Below, one piece after another: positions 36,063 to 48,270 of a stretch of 64,000 nt of DNA (position 1 is the stretch's first letter; the number at the start of each line of letters is the position of its first letter). The position numbers and the translations under genes were made by a program. A model generated the notes under the pieces. It did no database searches. It was not told the origin of the DNA and was given only the letters and a program-made list of their open reading frames with translations. This DNA is from Takakia lepidozioides (lineage: Eukaryota; Streptophyta; Takakiopsida; Takakiales; Takakiaceae), in the NCBI GenBank assembly GCA_030704615.1, contig CM060733.1, forward strand, positions 3,224,001-3,288,000, written 5' to 3'.

Positions 36063-38256
36063 CTAAATATTATAGAAAATATAATCTTATAATCTTAATC
36101 TTATTGGATATAAAAAATAAAGGATGGTATGTAACTTTCTGGATCTAGAGGGTATGAAAGGACGTGAGATCTGAGGGATACTTGAGGTTATGGAAAGTGG
36201 AAAAAACAAGGATACTAAGGCTCTAACCCATATTAGTGTTTTGATGAGGAAAGAAACCAGTCTTGGGATGACTCCCCAAAACAACAAGAAAATATCTTCA
36301 AGCCAAAAATGCTAAAGGTAACCAACACAGCAGACACTAGACATAAGTTGGCAGTTGATTGTGCGCGTGCAAGCCTAACACTACGGTCACCGGGCTAGCT
36401 CCCCGCCGCTGGCGGAGCCCGCAATCAAATCCGTTATCTTGTTTTTTTCTTGCCCTCATGCATGTATTATAGAATAAAGCATTAAAAGTGTTGATGGTGG
36501 CAAAAACAAACGGTGAGATTTTTGTTGGCTGGATTCATAATGTTGGATGCGGAGTGAACAATCTGCGGCAGTTGAAGGGGCAGCCACCGCGCTACCTATC
36601 AGCAAGACAACTCCCAAACCTCCAGTCCTTCAAGGGTTTGTCGAATGATATAAGAAGTATTAATTTTTTTTTTTTGCATCTCCAATAGCAAAATTATCCC
36701 TTGTTCCCGCATGTATATTGCTCCTCCATTTTTGCTCCCTTGCTCCCGCTCCATTTGTTACTACTCCCCTATTCATGCTCCCCGCGGCCCTCAACTACTG
36801 GAGTAAGGGACCGAGAACGGGGGAGCAAGACAAGGGAGCGGAGGAACATGGAAGACATGGGAGGAAAGTGAAGCATGACAGCAATGCTTGACTTGGACTA
36901 AGGTAAGGATTTGAACGCTGGTCCACCATGGCCTTCTCTGGCGTGACCGTACAAGCAAGGCTCGCATGCATGTATTCACCTATGTCTAATGCTGCAAGCC
37001 GTCCAACACAAAAGACAAAGAAAAGAAAAATGGAACTTAAGCTTAAAATTGAATATTAATGCGATTGTCACAGTTCCAAAAAAAAAAAAAAAAAAAAAAC
37101 AGTGAGTACTTGTGCTCTGGATGAAGTTCGCTATCACAGAGGAGACCACAAGATGTTTTGGATCATCAACGTAATCTCAAAGATGTCCGAAAAGTAATTC
37201 ATGTTCATAGAATCATAGAGTTTGTCAAAATGAAGATTTCACCCGAGAGAGTACCATATCGAAAAATCCAAAAGAAAATAAAGAGAATTGAGAAAGGGAA
37301 GATGCTGCAGGTATAAAGAACAGAGGAGTTCTTAAAAAACTTTACTTACATGTTCAAACTTCCCATAGCATACCTGGAACAAATGAAAATGATGGGAAAA
37401 GAAGGATGATGATGAGGATAAGGATGATGATGATGTATGTATGAGCTGATGTCAATTAGCCAATTTGAGAGTTCTGCCAAGAAATTCTTGCTCGGCTATT
37501 CATAAAAAAATTCAATGTTTGTTATCCATGATTTTTTTTTTAAACAATTAACAGAAAAGGACTGAGCCGGATAGATTAGAGGGTGGAAAAAATAAACACC
37601 GAGAGGCCGTGGAGAAGGCTGTGAATAACAAATAATTCTGCAACTGAAAAATCCAGACTGCTGAAAAATGTCAAATTCATCTTTTCATAAACTAAGAGCT
37701 ACCTGGTATGGACATGCGGAAGCCCGTTACGGCACATAGTGCGGAGGGATCGCAGTAGCTGCGAGGCGTCAGGTCGACACCTCATATACGATAATGTGTT
37801 GACTTCATTCATGTTGTTTGATCCATAGAAGCTTATTATGTTCCGTTGGATGCATACTAAGGGCGCTACCACACGAGCGGCAATGGAAGCAAACGCAACT
37901 AGCTGATGGTTGATGCATCCTAAAATCGACACCCCACACGGGAGGAATGGCAATAAGAAAGAAATGTGATGTGGTGCTTATGTGGAGCTTCTTCGCGGAA
38001 GTCGGATCTCCAAGGACTACCGCACAAAAATCCGAAATGTTAGGGAGTTTCTTTGTCGTGACCTGCTGCTTCCCGCCATGGAGATCATCTCCTCATTCAC
38101 CTTTGACATCTCTTTTCAGCACTCTTCGTCTCCCGTGGAAGAGCTTGCAGGGTTGCAGTTCTCTCTTTTGGGTGACCCTGACCAAGGACGTCTACGTTAG
38201 TGACCAGTCACTGCTGTTTGTGTGTTAAGGCCCTAATATCGCTACCTTGAATAGGG
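36063..38256. other. Intergenic region, no gene recognised
   Basis: There is a GGAGC-rich module at 36.70-36.87 kb and a poly(A)-type run near 37078-37099. A 72-codon open frame at 37982-38200 (MELLRGSRISKDYRTKIRNV...) has no known motif. I see nothing else. Confidence 0.35.
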
Positions 38257-39608
38257 CTATTCTCAAGTGGCAGGGGTTGATTATCAAGACACATTTTCTC
38301 CTGTTGTTAAGATAACTTCAATTCGTACTTTGTTAGCCTGGTTGCACGGCCATAACTGGGAGGTCCATCAAATGGATGTTAAGACAGCTTTTTTGCATGG
38401 TAATTTACAAGAGAAAATCTATATGTCTCAACCTGAAGGTTTTGTTAAACCTGGCCACAAAACAAAGGTGTATCAGTTGTTCCATAGCATTTATTTTCTT
38501 AAACAGTATGGTATGGTATGAGCGCATTAAAACTGACATTCATGGTGTCGGTTTCCATCGGAGTTCATCCGACTCTAATATGTGCAGTAAGCGTTTCAAC
38601 CGTTTCATTATCATTATCGCTTTGTATGTGGATGGTGCTCTTTTATTTTGTGATAATTCCGCTTTACTCTTGGACACAAAGAATAAATTAATATCCACTT
38701 ATGAAATGACTGGTAATGGTCTGGTTCATTATATCTTGGGTATTCAAATTTATCGTAATTGTGCTGCCTGCATTATAACTTTGACTCAACAATAGTACAT
38801 TTTTGACTATGCTCCAACAATTTCATATGGACAGTTGCAAACCCGTGGGTACTCATTGGGAAGTGAATACTAAACTCACTCGTGCGCAATGTCCCACAAC
38901 TGCTCAAGATTGTCATGTTATGCTGAATATCCCTTATCAACAAGTAGTGGCCTGTCTCACCTATGCTATGGCGTGTACTTGTCCAGACTTAGCTTTTGCG
39001 GTGGGGGAAGTTGCTCAACATTTAGCCAACCCTGGACAAGCACATTGGAATGCTGTAAAAAAGATTTTCGATATCTTCAAGGTTCATATGCTCAAGGTAT
39101 TTATCTATTTCCCTAATCATTTTAGTCCTACAATTTTGGTAGGTTATTGTGATGGTGATTGGGCTTGAGACATTGATGGATGTAAATCAACTACTGGATA
39201 TGTATTTATATGTGGTGGTGGTGCTATTTGTTGGAGTAGTAAACGTCAAAGTACAGTCGTTTTATCTAGTACTGAAGCAGAATATACGGTGGCTACCGAA
39301 GCTTCAAAAGAGGCATTATGGCTAAGACAATTATTACAATTACAAGATATTGAACATTTTCAATCTTATGCTACATTACTTAATTGTGATAATCAAAGTT
39401 GCATCACTTTATTACATGATCAAGTTTTTCATGCAAGAACCAAGCATATCGAAGTATAGTACCATTATATTTGTGACGTCATATCACGAGGATTTGTGAA
39501 GTTGCAATATTGCACTACTGAAGATAATATTGCAGATGTATTTACAAAGTCATTGACCAAGTTCAAGCATGAAAAATGTGTCACCGGACTTGGAGCAGTA
39601 GTCCTTTG
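38257..39608 (+). pseudogene. Copia reverse transcriptase-RNase H remnant
   Basis: Reverse transcriptase blocks are readable: HQMDVKTAFLHGNLQEKIYM, and the decayed catalytic box YVDGALLF, where copia elements normally have YVDD. RNase H follows (STTGYVFICGGGAICWSSKR, LSSTEAEY, then NIADVFTKSL). Frames change near 38500 and 38800, and stops lie near 39166 and 39457. The enzyme would copy element RNA to DNA; this copy cannot. Confidence 0.9.
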
Positions 39609-39756
39609 ATATGGAACCCTCTCATAATTACTTGAAGTTTAATGTTAGACAATAATTTTCAGTTAATAGCTGCTGAGGGATTGATCACGATGTCTTCTCA
39701 ATATCAACTTTGAGTGATTAAATGGTGCTGCACTGGCCCACAACCTAAAGTGGGAG

Positions 39757-39959
39757 TGTTAGAGGATGAGTTCATCCAGTAGGTTAGTGAGTCAGTAGTA
39801 AGTGAAGTGGTCTTAGAACCACTTCACTAGACCTTCATGTAAGAGACGAGCTCTCGAGGGTGAAGCATTCGTTTTTAGAGTGTCTTTTATGGTTGGGTGG
39901 AGAGCTCATACTATAAAGTATTATGTTTATATTAATATCTGTATCTGATAAATCTAACA
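39757..39959 (+). repeat. 3' LTR of the copia element, 203 bp
   Basis: It starts TGTTAGA and ends TCTAACA, a perfect 7-bp terminal inverted repeat, right after the purine-rich AAGTGGGAG. The flanking five bases are AGATG; the partner at the 5' end is lost. Confidence 0.88.
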
Positions 39960-40137
39960 AGATGTTACCAATGACTGTAGTTAGTTTGCCAATTGCTCAT
40001 TCACCAGCTTCTGGGTTTTTCCAGCAAGAGGTTTTGTCCTTCGCTCAACTTGCAGAGCAAGGTTTTCATCTTCTTGGTTTTTTCATCCCAGTTGTTTGAG
40101 GTCGAATTGATGATATAATTTCTGCATTAACTTGCAG

Positions 40138-40429
40138 GAGCTCGATAGCGCGGCGGCGGCTGGCTTCACATATGTGAAGGGCCTGATTCCTCGCAGCCCT
40201 GTGTTCTCCTTTAAGGATGGTAAGGTTGCTGTTGAACAGGTATACCTTTTATTAGGCTTGGCTTGTCTTTTGTTAACAGCTACTTCACTTAGGATAAGGG
40301 AGATGTGATTAGCAGGATTATTCTATTTAACGAGGAGCTGGATCAGTCCGACAGGATATTTTTGGAGTGTTCAATACCCTGTACCGTGTGCTGGATGAAC
40401 GTGAGAATCAGCAGCATCTAAATCCTCTC
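40138..40429 (+). pseudogene. Two exon-like segments of an unrecognised gene
   Basis: An exon-like segment (40138-40239; GFTYVKGLIPRSPVFSFKDG) has a good acceptor (TTGCAG) and donor (GTATAC). A 53-base gap ending CACTTAG leads to a second (40293-40429; VISRIILFNEELDQSDRIF) that needs a one-base frame change to continue as NTLYRVLDERENQQHLNP before a GTAAG donor. It begins 178 bases after the copia LTR, which may have interrupted the gene. I do not recognise the family. Confidence 0.45.
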
Positions 40430-41555
40430 GTAAGATCCCCTTCTTGTGGCAAGCACGCTTTTCTTTGCTACACACCCCTGTAACAGCTAACACTACAGAG
40501 GAGTGGAATCTCTAGTGGGAGCGGAATCTGGCTTCACAATGTGCCCAATAGTATAGGTTTTTTTAAATTTTTAAATAGCTTTTATAGTGATAGCTGTTAG
40601 ACGATAATAGTATTGTGTAATGATATAAGCTGAAAACGTCGGCAGTTTGGGTCATGGTGTCCAACACTAGACTCAAAAGGAGCAAAATATAGCCGTGCCT
40701 CTGATTTACACATTGTTTGACTACAAAGCATGTGACAAAAGAGTGTTGGTAGCTTATCAATCTCAAGATGACTGACTAAACTAAGTCGGCGAGTCGGCGC
40801 AGGTGGGGACTTCCTCAGTGGGTCTGGGAAATGCGGTGACTCTGAACACACACTCATGAGCAACTCAGCCACTTGTGGGTCCCTGATAGTACCTTTCTGC
40901 CGGAAATATGAACAGTAGATCATTAGAGAAACAAACTAGAAAATTCAAATAGAATAGTGGGCATGTGTGATACCATCTTCCAAACTTTATCCTTTGTGTG
41001 AACATGCGTTCTAACAAAGCCAACAAAGCACTTATGATTACACCACGTGGTCTATGGGAGGGACAAAATCTCCCATGAATTGTCCACAATTCCGTTTTAT
41101 TGCAGCTTGCCAGCTCGTAACTCACTAAAAAATCTTAGATCATCATCAGTCTGGAAGTTCGCACAACAACAGCGGCAGGGTTTTGAGGGAGCTGCAGAGA
41201 AAGATAGGGAGAAAGAGAAGTTCAACCTAGATCAAAGAGCTGTACTAATTGATAGTGTGCCAAAGGTTACATTGAAATGCTAAGACTAGGCTGCGAGCCC
41301 TAGCACCATTGTAGACAGGAGCCAGGGGCATCAATGCTTGTTTCCCAGCTGAATTGGAGCTACCAGCTCTCCGTTAGTTGTCATCAGGCAAAGGTTCTAA
41401 AGGTGAAAGAGGCTGTGGGCCTGCTACTTGCCAACATACTTCCGTTTTCTTTTGAAAGGCAAAGAGTCTATGTGTTGAGGGGGTCGATACGTAATTGGAT
41501 TGGAGCCACTTGCTCCATAGAATTGATCCCAAGCAATAGAATGACAATCCTGCAT

Positions 41556-41600
<45 letters not shown>

Positions 41601-42065
41601 ATACATGCACAGAAAGGTTATACCATGTCGGCATAGCATTGTCAATTTCATATGATGAGAAGGATAACGCATTGGGCCATGATCCACAACTTGGCCCATG
41701 ATTACTTTGCGCCTACTTTCTTAAAAAGTCTCTTCTCATCATCCCTTCCTTCCTTGAACCCTACCCTAACTGTTTCAGGGCAGCATTATCTCACTGCCCC
41801 CAGAGCAACCCAAGGGTGAAGCTTAGATTCTCTACATCTCAAAAATGCCAGGTGCCTATTAAATTCTGCCCTCAGGATTTAAGGTTAAAGCTGCACATTG
41901 AGATGCGAATACTTGATCTGAGGCACTTTATATAATACTTTCCAAAGTGCTTGCATTAGCAATACTTTGCTAAAAAACGAGAAAACAATCCCTGTCGTGG
42001 CATTGACTCAGTAATCCACCACATGCATCAAGAATGGATTGCAAAGGGCTCCAGGAACATACTCA
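40430..42065. other. Downstream region of the J-protein gene
   Basis: It holds a (GA)n microsatellite at 41558-41600 and short open frames without motifs (for example 41047-41283). The J-protein 3' UTR should lie just below 42066. Confidence 0.4.
41558..41600 (+). repeat. GA dinucleotide microsatellite
   Basis: It consists of about 20 tandem GA units. Confidence 0.9.
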
Positions 42066-43175
42066 TCAGGTTTGCTGAAAGCGCTCCAGTCTATCGCAAT
42101 AAGGCATTTCTGTAGCCTGTCCCCACCTTCGCAGTCCAACCTCCAGCCGACAATGATGGACAAGTATGTCTCGGTAATCCTTCTCGACTTGCGATTCTAC
42201 TTGTCGTCTGCTGTAGCTTCCATGGGGATAGTCGCGGTCAAAGTCGGGAGACTTGACATAGAAAGTTACCCCATGGTCCCTAGTCTTCTGCTGAAATCGA
42301 TAGGGCGCTGCTAAGTCCAAATTGTAGACTGGTTGAGAGAACGGGAAGTAGCTGAAGAGAAACAAGAGAATGATAGGCAATAACTGTAACAAGCCAAGAA
42401 GGTTGCTCGAATGAGCCTCGGCTCCCCGACCTCCCGCAGCCCCTTGCCTTGCTTGAGTCCGGACAAACTGTGCTCTGCGAAAGCCTCCGTTTGGTTGTTG
42501 CATGCCAAAGAAAAACGAATTGAAAATGTCATTAGCATCAAAGACTTCCTCGTAGAACACTGGGCTCCCGTGGCTTGTACGCCGCCGTCGCATGTGTTGT
42601 GCCTGGACATCAAACTCTTCCTCAGGACCATACTGATCATACTTCTCCCTGAGTTCAACATCACTCAAAACCTGGAAGGCTTTGGAAACAGCCTTGAAAG
42701 CCTCCTCCGCGCCCACAGCTTTGTTTTTGTCAGGATGAACCTTCAAAGACAGCTTGCGGTAGGCTTTGCGCACTTCATCTTCTGAGCACCCTTTATTCAA
42801 ACCTAAAATCTGGTAAAGGTCCTTCGTCCGTTTTATGCGCTTAACAATTTCTATATGTTCCACCGACACACCCGCTGCTGGACTGCTAGACCCGCTGTGA
42901 CGATGCCCATCCGGCCCATTCGTGCCTACACTGGCAAATCCATTCTCCCCTCCACACTTTGTGTTTTCTGCCTCCTTATTTTCCGGATCCTTCTCATCGG
43001 CCGCCTGCTTCCCGCTCCCTTCATACAGACACGAAAGCAACGCATCTACTTGCGCATTAGGGTACAGACGCTTTGCGATGGTGAGAAACTTTATAGCACG
43101 GACTTTGTCACCTGCCTCTATGGCTGCCTGTCCAATCCTCATGCACTTCATGGCCTCATCCTTGTTGCTGTCCAT
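42066..43175 (-). CDS. DNAJB12/B14-type membrane J-protein (class with DUF1977)
   Basis: The gene is a single uninterrupted frame. I chose the ATG at 43175 (MDSNKDEAMKCMRIGQAAIE), the conserved family start, over an in-frame ATG 16 codons upstream; the product is 369 residues. The N-terminus forms a short helical repeat region. The J domain spans about 118-183 with the catalytic HPD at 147-149. A Gly/Phe-poor linker follows, then one transmembrane helix (about 259-277, LLGLLQLLPIILLFLFSYF) and a C-terminal DUF1977 domain to 360. Proteins of this type sit in the ER membrane with the J domain in the cytosol and stimulate Hsp70 in quality control of membrane proteins. Part of codons 44-62 and some of the 5' flank recur as a fragment at 55.7 kb and 49.8 kb. 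Confidence 0.95.
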   Translation of the reverse strand: MDSNKDEAMKCMRIGQAAIEAGDKVRAIKFLTIAKRLYPNAQVDALLSCLYEGSGKQAADEKDPENKEAENTKCGGENGFASVGTNGPDGHRHSGSSSPAAGVSVEHIEIVKRIKRTKDLYQILGLNKGCSEDEVRKAYRKLSLKVHPDKNKAVGAEEAFKAVSKAFQVLSDVELREKYDQYGPEEEFDVQAQHMRRRRTSHGSPVFYEEVFDANDIFNSFFFGMQQPNGGFRRAQFVRTQARQGAAGGRGAEAHSSNLLGLLQLLPIILLFLFSYFPFSQPVYNLDLAAPYRFQQKTRDHGVTFYVKSPDFDRDYPHGSYSRRQVESQVEKDYRDILVHHCRLEVGLRRWGQATEMPYCDRLERFQQT

Positions 43176-44409
43176 GATTGCCAAATACTTATTCAAATGT
43201 GTGAAGAATATCCTTAATTGCACAGCTTCTTAGGTCTCCTAAGAGATCACATCCGCAGAATCTGATCAACATCTACATCCACACAGATCCAGCAATCCAT
43301 ATAAATCTCCTCCTGCTCAAACAACCTGTCCACCACAATGCCGAAACCAATCTTCAGGGGAGGGATTCTGTCGAAGGAGAACAACACCCGATCCCTGAAT
43401 CCGATTCACCCTAAACACACCGGAGATATTGACCACCTACAAGATCAAATCAGGGCCAAGCCGACACAATCAGCGCAAACAGAAAGAAACAGAAACAACA
43501 CAGAGGCGCATAAAATGGCAAGGGTTTGCCCGGCAGAAAGAGAGACACCACGAGGCAAGGAAAAACGCAGCCTAATTACGAATCAGGGAGAATCTAGCCG
43601 AAAAATCAACGAATCGACAACATAATTGCAGTCAAAGAACACGGAATCCGAGAAGAGAGAGGGGCAACTTGAGGGTTGGTCCCTGCGCGAGAGAGAGAGA
43701 GACGAGAAAGCCGAGGGAGCATGAGTGTAATAAATCGCAGTATCGCCAGCAAATACAGGTTTTGCCACAAGTGCAAAGTCCACCGAGACACGGCTAAACC
43801 TTTTTCTTAGTTTTTCTTAGTTTTCTAATTTGTGGCTATACTATATTATTTTCGCTTTGGACTTGGCGAGCAGTTTTCCCATTGGCCGCCATCTTGGACT
43901 TCCTCCTCCGTCCTCTGTTCTTCTGTCTCAGCGATTAAAAGGCATGCTTGGAGGTCTCGGATGTTTCTGTTTCGTGGCCTGTTTGTAGGTACTGTGTCTT
44001 GCAGGTGCGGTTGTAGAACTGGGTTTTCAGCAGAATTTTTCTTTGTTTTCAGATTTCTGCATGGTCATTGTCGTATTGAGCATGCCTGTCCTTTACAGCT
44101 GAAGTGGCCCTGACGATACTGTTGTGATTTGAATGTTTTTCCCCTAAGAATGAAGAAGGGAACTAGATCTCAAGGAGGATCGAGCGAAAGAACGAACCTG
44201 AGTTGTACACTGTGTGATGCAATCGACTCTATCTGTTTCTTCGACACAACCGTGCATCGCTGGAAAAACCTGTGCCTGAGGGTTAGTTAAATTTCGCAGG
44301 AGAAAAGTTGTGCGAGGACCACGAGATGGCTGCCGATAGCTCACAGGGAGTATTGAAGAGGAGATGAGTGGGAATCATAAATCCGGGATTGAATTTTGTT
44401 CTTGGGGCA
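43176..44409. other. Upstream region of the J-protein gene
   Basis: It should hold the 5' UTR and promoter of the minus-strand J-protein gene. Bases 43300-43382 have a diverged copy at 55.82-55.88 kb. A short GA run lies at 43690. I see no further exon. Confidence 0.4.
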
Positions 44410-46659
44410 ATGCAGGTTGGTTAACATACTTTTTCAGGACTGGATTAAGTCACTAAACTGCTTTGAGAACACCATTTTTGTTTGTCTTGCTTCCATTAAA
44501 GGAGAATATTTCTTTCTGTGCTCATCCTTCGCAAAAGCATTCAATTACCAAGATCTGAATTTCTCAGCTGGTTATTTTACGAAGCACTCCGTCTTCCAGC
44601 TGCATGGTATCTTGGGCCCTCTGGGTTGTTGTTCCCCCCTCTATAAGATCTTTCCACTGTCTGTGGAATAGTTTTCTTCCTTCACCAGCACGTGCACTAG
44701 TTTGGATCTCTGGGGTAGTCATAATAGTCAACTGAGTTATGCAAGGGTGGTGGGGGTGTGAGCAGGCATTGGAATTTCGGTGCAAAGATTGGTTTGCAGG
44801 GGACCAGCACCTGGCAACATTCCAAACGGTATCGCGGCCTCGAGAGATCTGCTTGAGGTTGATAAACAATCAGCTTGCCTTGGTGGCTGCAGTAAGTCCT
44901 CTTGATTCATACCAGTCTCTCACCTAGGGAATTTTATAACCCCAAGGCTCGTTCTTTCGTTGTTTATTCAACATCATCCTTTCTCTGCGCAATTTGATGT
45001 TTCCCAATCAGAAAGGGAGGTCCTGCTGGTTGGCAGAAGCTTTTTGGTGTAGACATATGTTGCATGAGCTGTTATTTCTATATGCGGCAGTTGTTATATC
45101 TATGTTATGCTTTGACTGCTTGGGGCCTCAGCATTCAACTCTGGACAAGCTATGAAGTTATTCACATTTTTTGTGACAGGGAGTTGTCTAGCATGTCGCA
45201 ACCATCACAGAGAAACCCTCACTTACCACGTCCACATGTGCGAACGGCCAAAATTCGAGCACCTCCGACACCGCCACACGAGCTCTCCGCCAACCTCCCC
45301 CACAATCCACCCACAGATGGCCGACTGATTGCACCGAACCCTTGAAACCAATCCCTACATCACAACCGCAGACAACGGGAAAGAAGAGAAACCCTGGCGC
45401 TCAAATTGAACCCCCGTCAGACGAGAGAGACCACCTCGACGGGCAGGGGGTCTGAGTATAGAATGTTTTCTTTTTGGATGCGGGCAGCCGCCGCGTGGCG
45501 CCGGGCAGGAGGGGCAGAACAAACTTTGAACTCTATGGATGCGGGCAGATGCCACTTGTGCTCTGAGTTGTTCCAGCGATTGTCGTGGATATTTTGTGCT
45601 AGTGTCGGCAGCTATGGCACCGAGGCAACCCGCCACCATCGCCGAGAATCTTCATGATTCAAATCCCAACTGGGTCGGGATGAGAATCACGGATGGGTAT
45701 GTTTGATACACGATTGTGGTGAGTCTTTCAGTCGCAAAGGTCTTCTTGTTTTCCACAGGGGTCAAGCCCCATGCGCTCTCAAAATACGAGAGAAACATCC
45801 CGGACCAACGGAGCAAGAAGAAAGGTGACAATTCTGCCCAACAAGTTTTTCTTCCTGTTTGTGGCGAAACACTTTGGAGAAGGCAGTTTCTCCTTCTGTT
45901 TGCGGCCTTCACAACAACACTTTGGACTCACATGTTTTTATGTAATGTAGATGCAGTTGGCGGCATGCGATTTGTAGATGCAATTGGCGACAATGTAAGG
46001 GGATCTTCAATATTACCTTGAGATCCAAACACGGTAAGTAGCTTCCCAATATTATACTTTGCTTCATTTAGGTGATGTGCACTTCGTTGTGGGCACCGTA
46101 CTCTGCTTTTCTTCAGTGCAGTATTCGTACTGCACTCAGCTATGGTGCAGAGCTGGGATTAACGGAGAACCAAAAACTGGTAATTTGTGCAGGTTTCTAA
46201 CTCGCCGACAGAGATGTCGAGAACACTGGGATTGCCTCTGCACATTTATGCCATCTGGTGCTTCTCTTTCATCGCCGAATCACTGTTGTGACCTCCTTAC
46301 ATGTTCATCTATGCAAGCCAAGATTCTGGTGAGAGTTCTTCACTGCTCCTTGGATTTAATCATCTGGAATGCACTGCTCGGCCCGGAGTAGAGAATTTTC
46401 ATTCTGGTTGTAGCTTGTCAATGGGCACCAGTCATTCTTGCATAGAAGCTGTCGGTAACGACAAATAGTGCCGTGCAATTATAGGTGGTTTTGACCATTT
46501 CGTGGAGAATGAAGAAAGAGCTCCCTATACATATCTGGGCGGGGTGGTGTTTCAAACCCCCTTGTGAAGTTTTGTAGGCATGGTCGATAGGATCAAGTGT
46601 GCTATTGTGATCCGAACTTTACGGGCATTTCTTCCGCTTGTCATCGGGAAAACGGGGTC

Positions 46660-46880
46660 CGGTCCAGGTGATATCGAATTGATACCACTGTGACTGGGGT
46701 ATGGGATGGTACTGTTTCGATATCACTTTGATATCAACCGGGAGTACTGGTCATATTGATTTGATATCACTTTTTTCAGTATCAACTCTGTATCAAACAT
46801 GGTGGTATCAAATCAGTATGCGTTTGATATTCTTTGCCACAGAGCATGAATGTGGTATCAATTCGGTATGATTAAAGTAT
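46660..46880. repeat. Cluster of GATATCA / GGTATCA words
   Basis: About ten copies of GATATC, GGTATCA or TGATACC in both orientations lie within 220 bp. Such clustered short motifs are typical of subterminal regions of DNA transposons, but no terminal repeats were found. Confidence 0.4.
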
Positions 46881-47270
46881 TCCCATCAAACATACGTTGG
46901 AAATCTACTAAAATATGGATAATCTTCTCAACACGTACATTTCAGCATCGGAAATCTATGAACTTAGATAATATATACCTGACGGACGCATGGGTCCCCG
47001 GCCTGAGTACAGGTCCGGAGGTGGTGGTGGTGGTGGTGCCGATGCTGGTGCCGGTGGCGGTGCGTCTTGCTGTTCGGAGTCCATGACGAGCTGTGGTGCC
47101 AGTTTCAGGGGATCTAGCAGGGTTTAGGAGGGAGAGTTGCGGTAAAGTGCGGAGATGCATGCTTTGATCGAGGGACGAGGGACTCAGCCAGGGTTCAAAA
47201 TAGTAACCCTAGAAGGGTCGAGGTCGAGGCTTGTTGTGCGAACTCGGGATAGATTTTGTTGCACACTCAC

Positions 47271-47632
47271 TCGGGAAGTGCTGCACTCCCATACACGCGG
47301 CACTCTGGGGTGGTGGGCTGCAGTGCGCTATGGCGATACTGTCTTTCGGAAGAAAGACACCAATTTCAAGGTTTGCCCTACAAACCCCTGAGGTAGAATG
47401 TTTTTGGGTTGCAAATTGCTTCTGCTGAAAGGTTCTGCTTGTTTGGTTGTTTGTCGGGAAGCGCTGCGCTCCCATACACGTGGCACTCTGGGGTGGTGGG
47501 CTGCAGTGCGCTATGGCGATACTGTCTTTCGGAAGAAAGACACTTATTTCAAGGTTTGCCCTACAAACCCCTGAGGTAGAATGTTTTTGGGTTGCAAAGT
47601 GCTTCTGCTGAAAGGTTCTGCTTGTTTGGTTG
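47271..47632. repeat. Tandem duplication of a 183-bp unit
   Basis: Copies at 47271-47453 and 47454-47632 share nearly all positions (TCGGGAAG(T/C)GCTGC... to ...GTTTGGTTG). No coding sense is seen. Confidence 0.92.
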
Positions 47633-47737
47633 CAGAGAATTGCTGGTTTTCTTTTCCGAGGTAGGAAGAGAATTTCCGTTGTGTAATTATGGGGACCAGT
47701 AGATGAGGGAGTGCTTCGCCACGAGCTAAGTGAGTGA

Positions 47738-48270
47738 TGAATATGCCCTCAGGGATGAGAAGCGGCTTATTAGTGACCGCATGAAGCACCTTCTTTATGA
47801 GGTATTGGTATTACCCTTGGGTCTTCACTCGTCTTGTAAGCTACCTGTAGAGCTCACTAGAGGTAGCCACGATCAAATTCGACTTGATTTTATTTGTCTA
47901 AGTTCACAGTATGGTCTTAAGAGAGTTTTCAAATTATAGGGGGTCTGATTTTGCAGGTACCTGTGCGAGTTGCGGGAGGGTTGTTGTTTGAGCTCACTGG
48001 TCATTCTATTGGGGATCCAAATCGTGATGAAGAGGACGTACCCGTAATTCTGTGCTCGTGGCAATCTCAAAACTTCTTGATTACATCGATGCATGTGAAA
48101 GGAGTAATCAATAATCTTGGTGTTATGGAACTCTTCAAGTCATCTTGAAGAGTTCATAAATCACTTACAGTGCATAATTAAGAGTGCCTATGAGGAGTTT
48201 TGGCATCAGAATACTATTGTGCGGTTTTCAACTGCATTCAGCTACCTGATGCATTCAAGAAGTAAGTCTG
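47738..48270 (+). pseudogene. Unrecognised exon-like segments inside the DUF72 pseudogene region
   Basis: One piece reads DEYALRDEKRLISDRMKHLL up to a GT at 47801. A second (from 47958 after TTTGCAG) reads VPVRVAGGLLFELTGHSIGD then VPVILCSWQSQNFLITSMHV. A third (from about 48182) reads SAYEEFWHQNTIVRFSTAFS. The pieces look like real protein with splice-like borders, but I do not recognise the family. They lie in the 3.3 kb that splits the DUF72 copy, so they may be a captured gene fragment. Confidence 0.4.

Larger units (their letters stand above)
38257..39959 (+). mobile_element. 5'-truncated Ty1/copia retrotransposon with 3' LTR
   Basis: The left end enters reverse transcriptase directly (YSQVAGVDYQDTFSPVVK) and the element runs on through RNase H to a 203-bp 3' LTR. 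No matching 5' LTR is seen upstream, so the 5' half is gone. Frameshifts and stops break the coding part. Confidence 0.9.
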
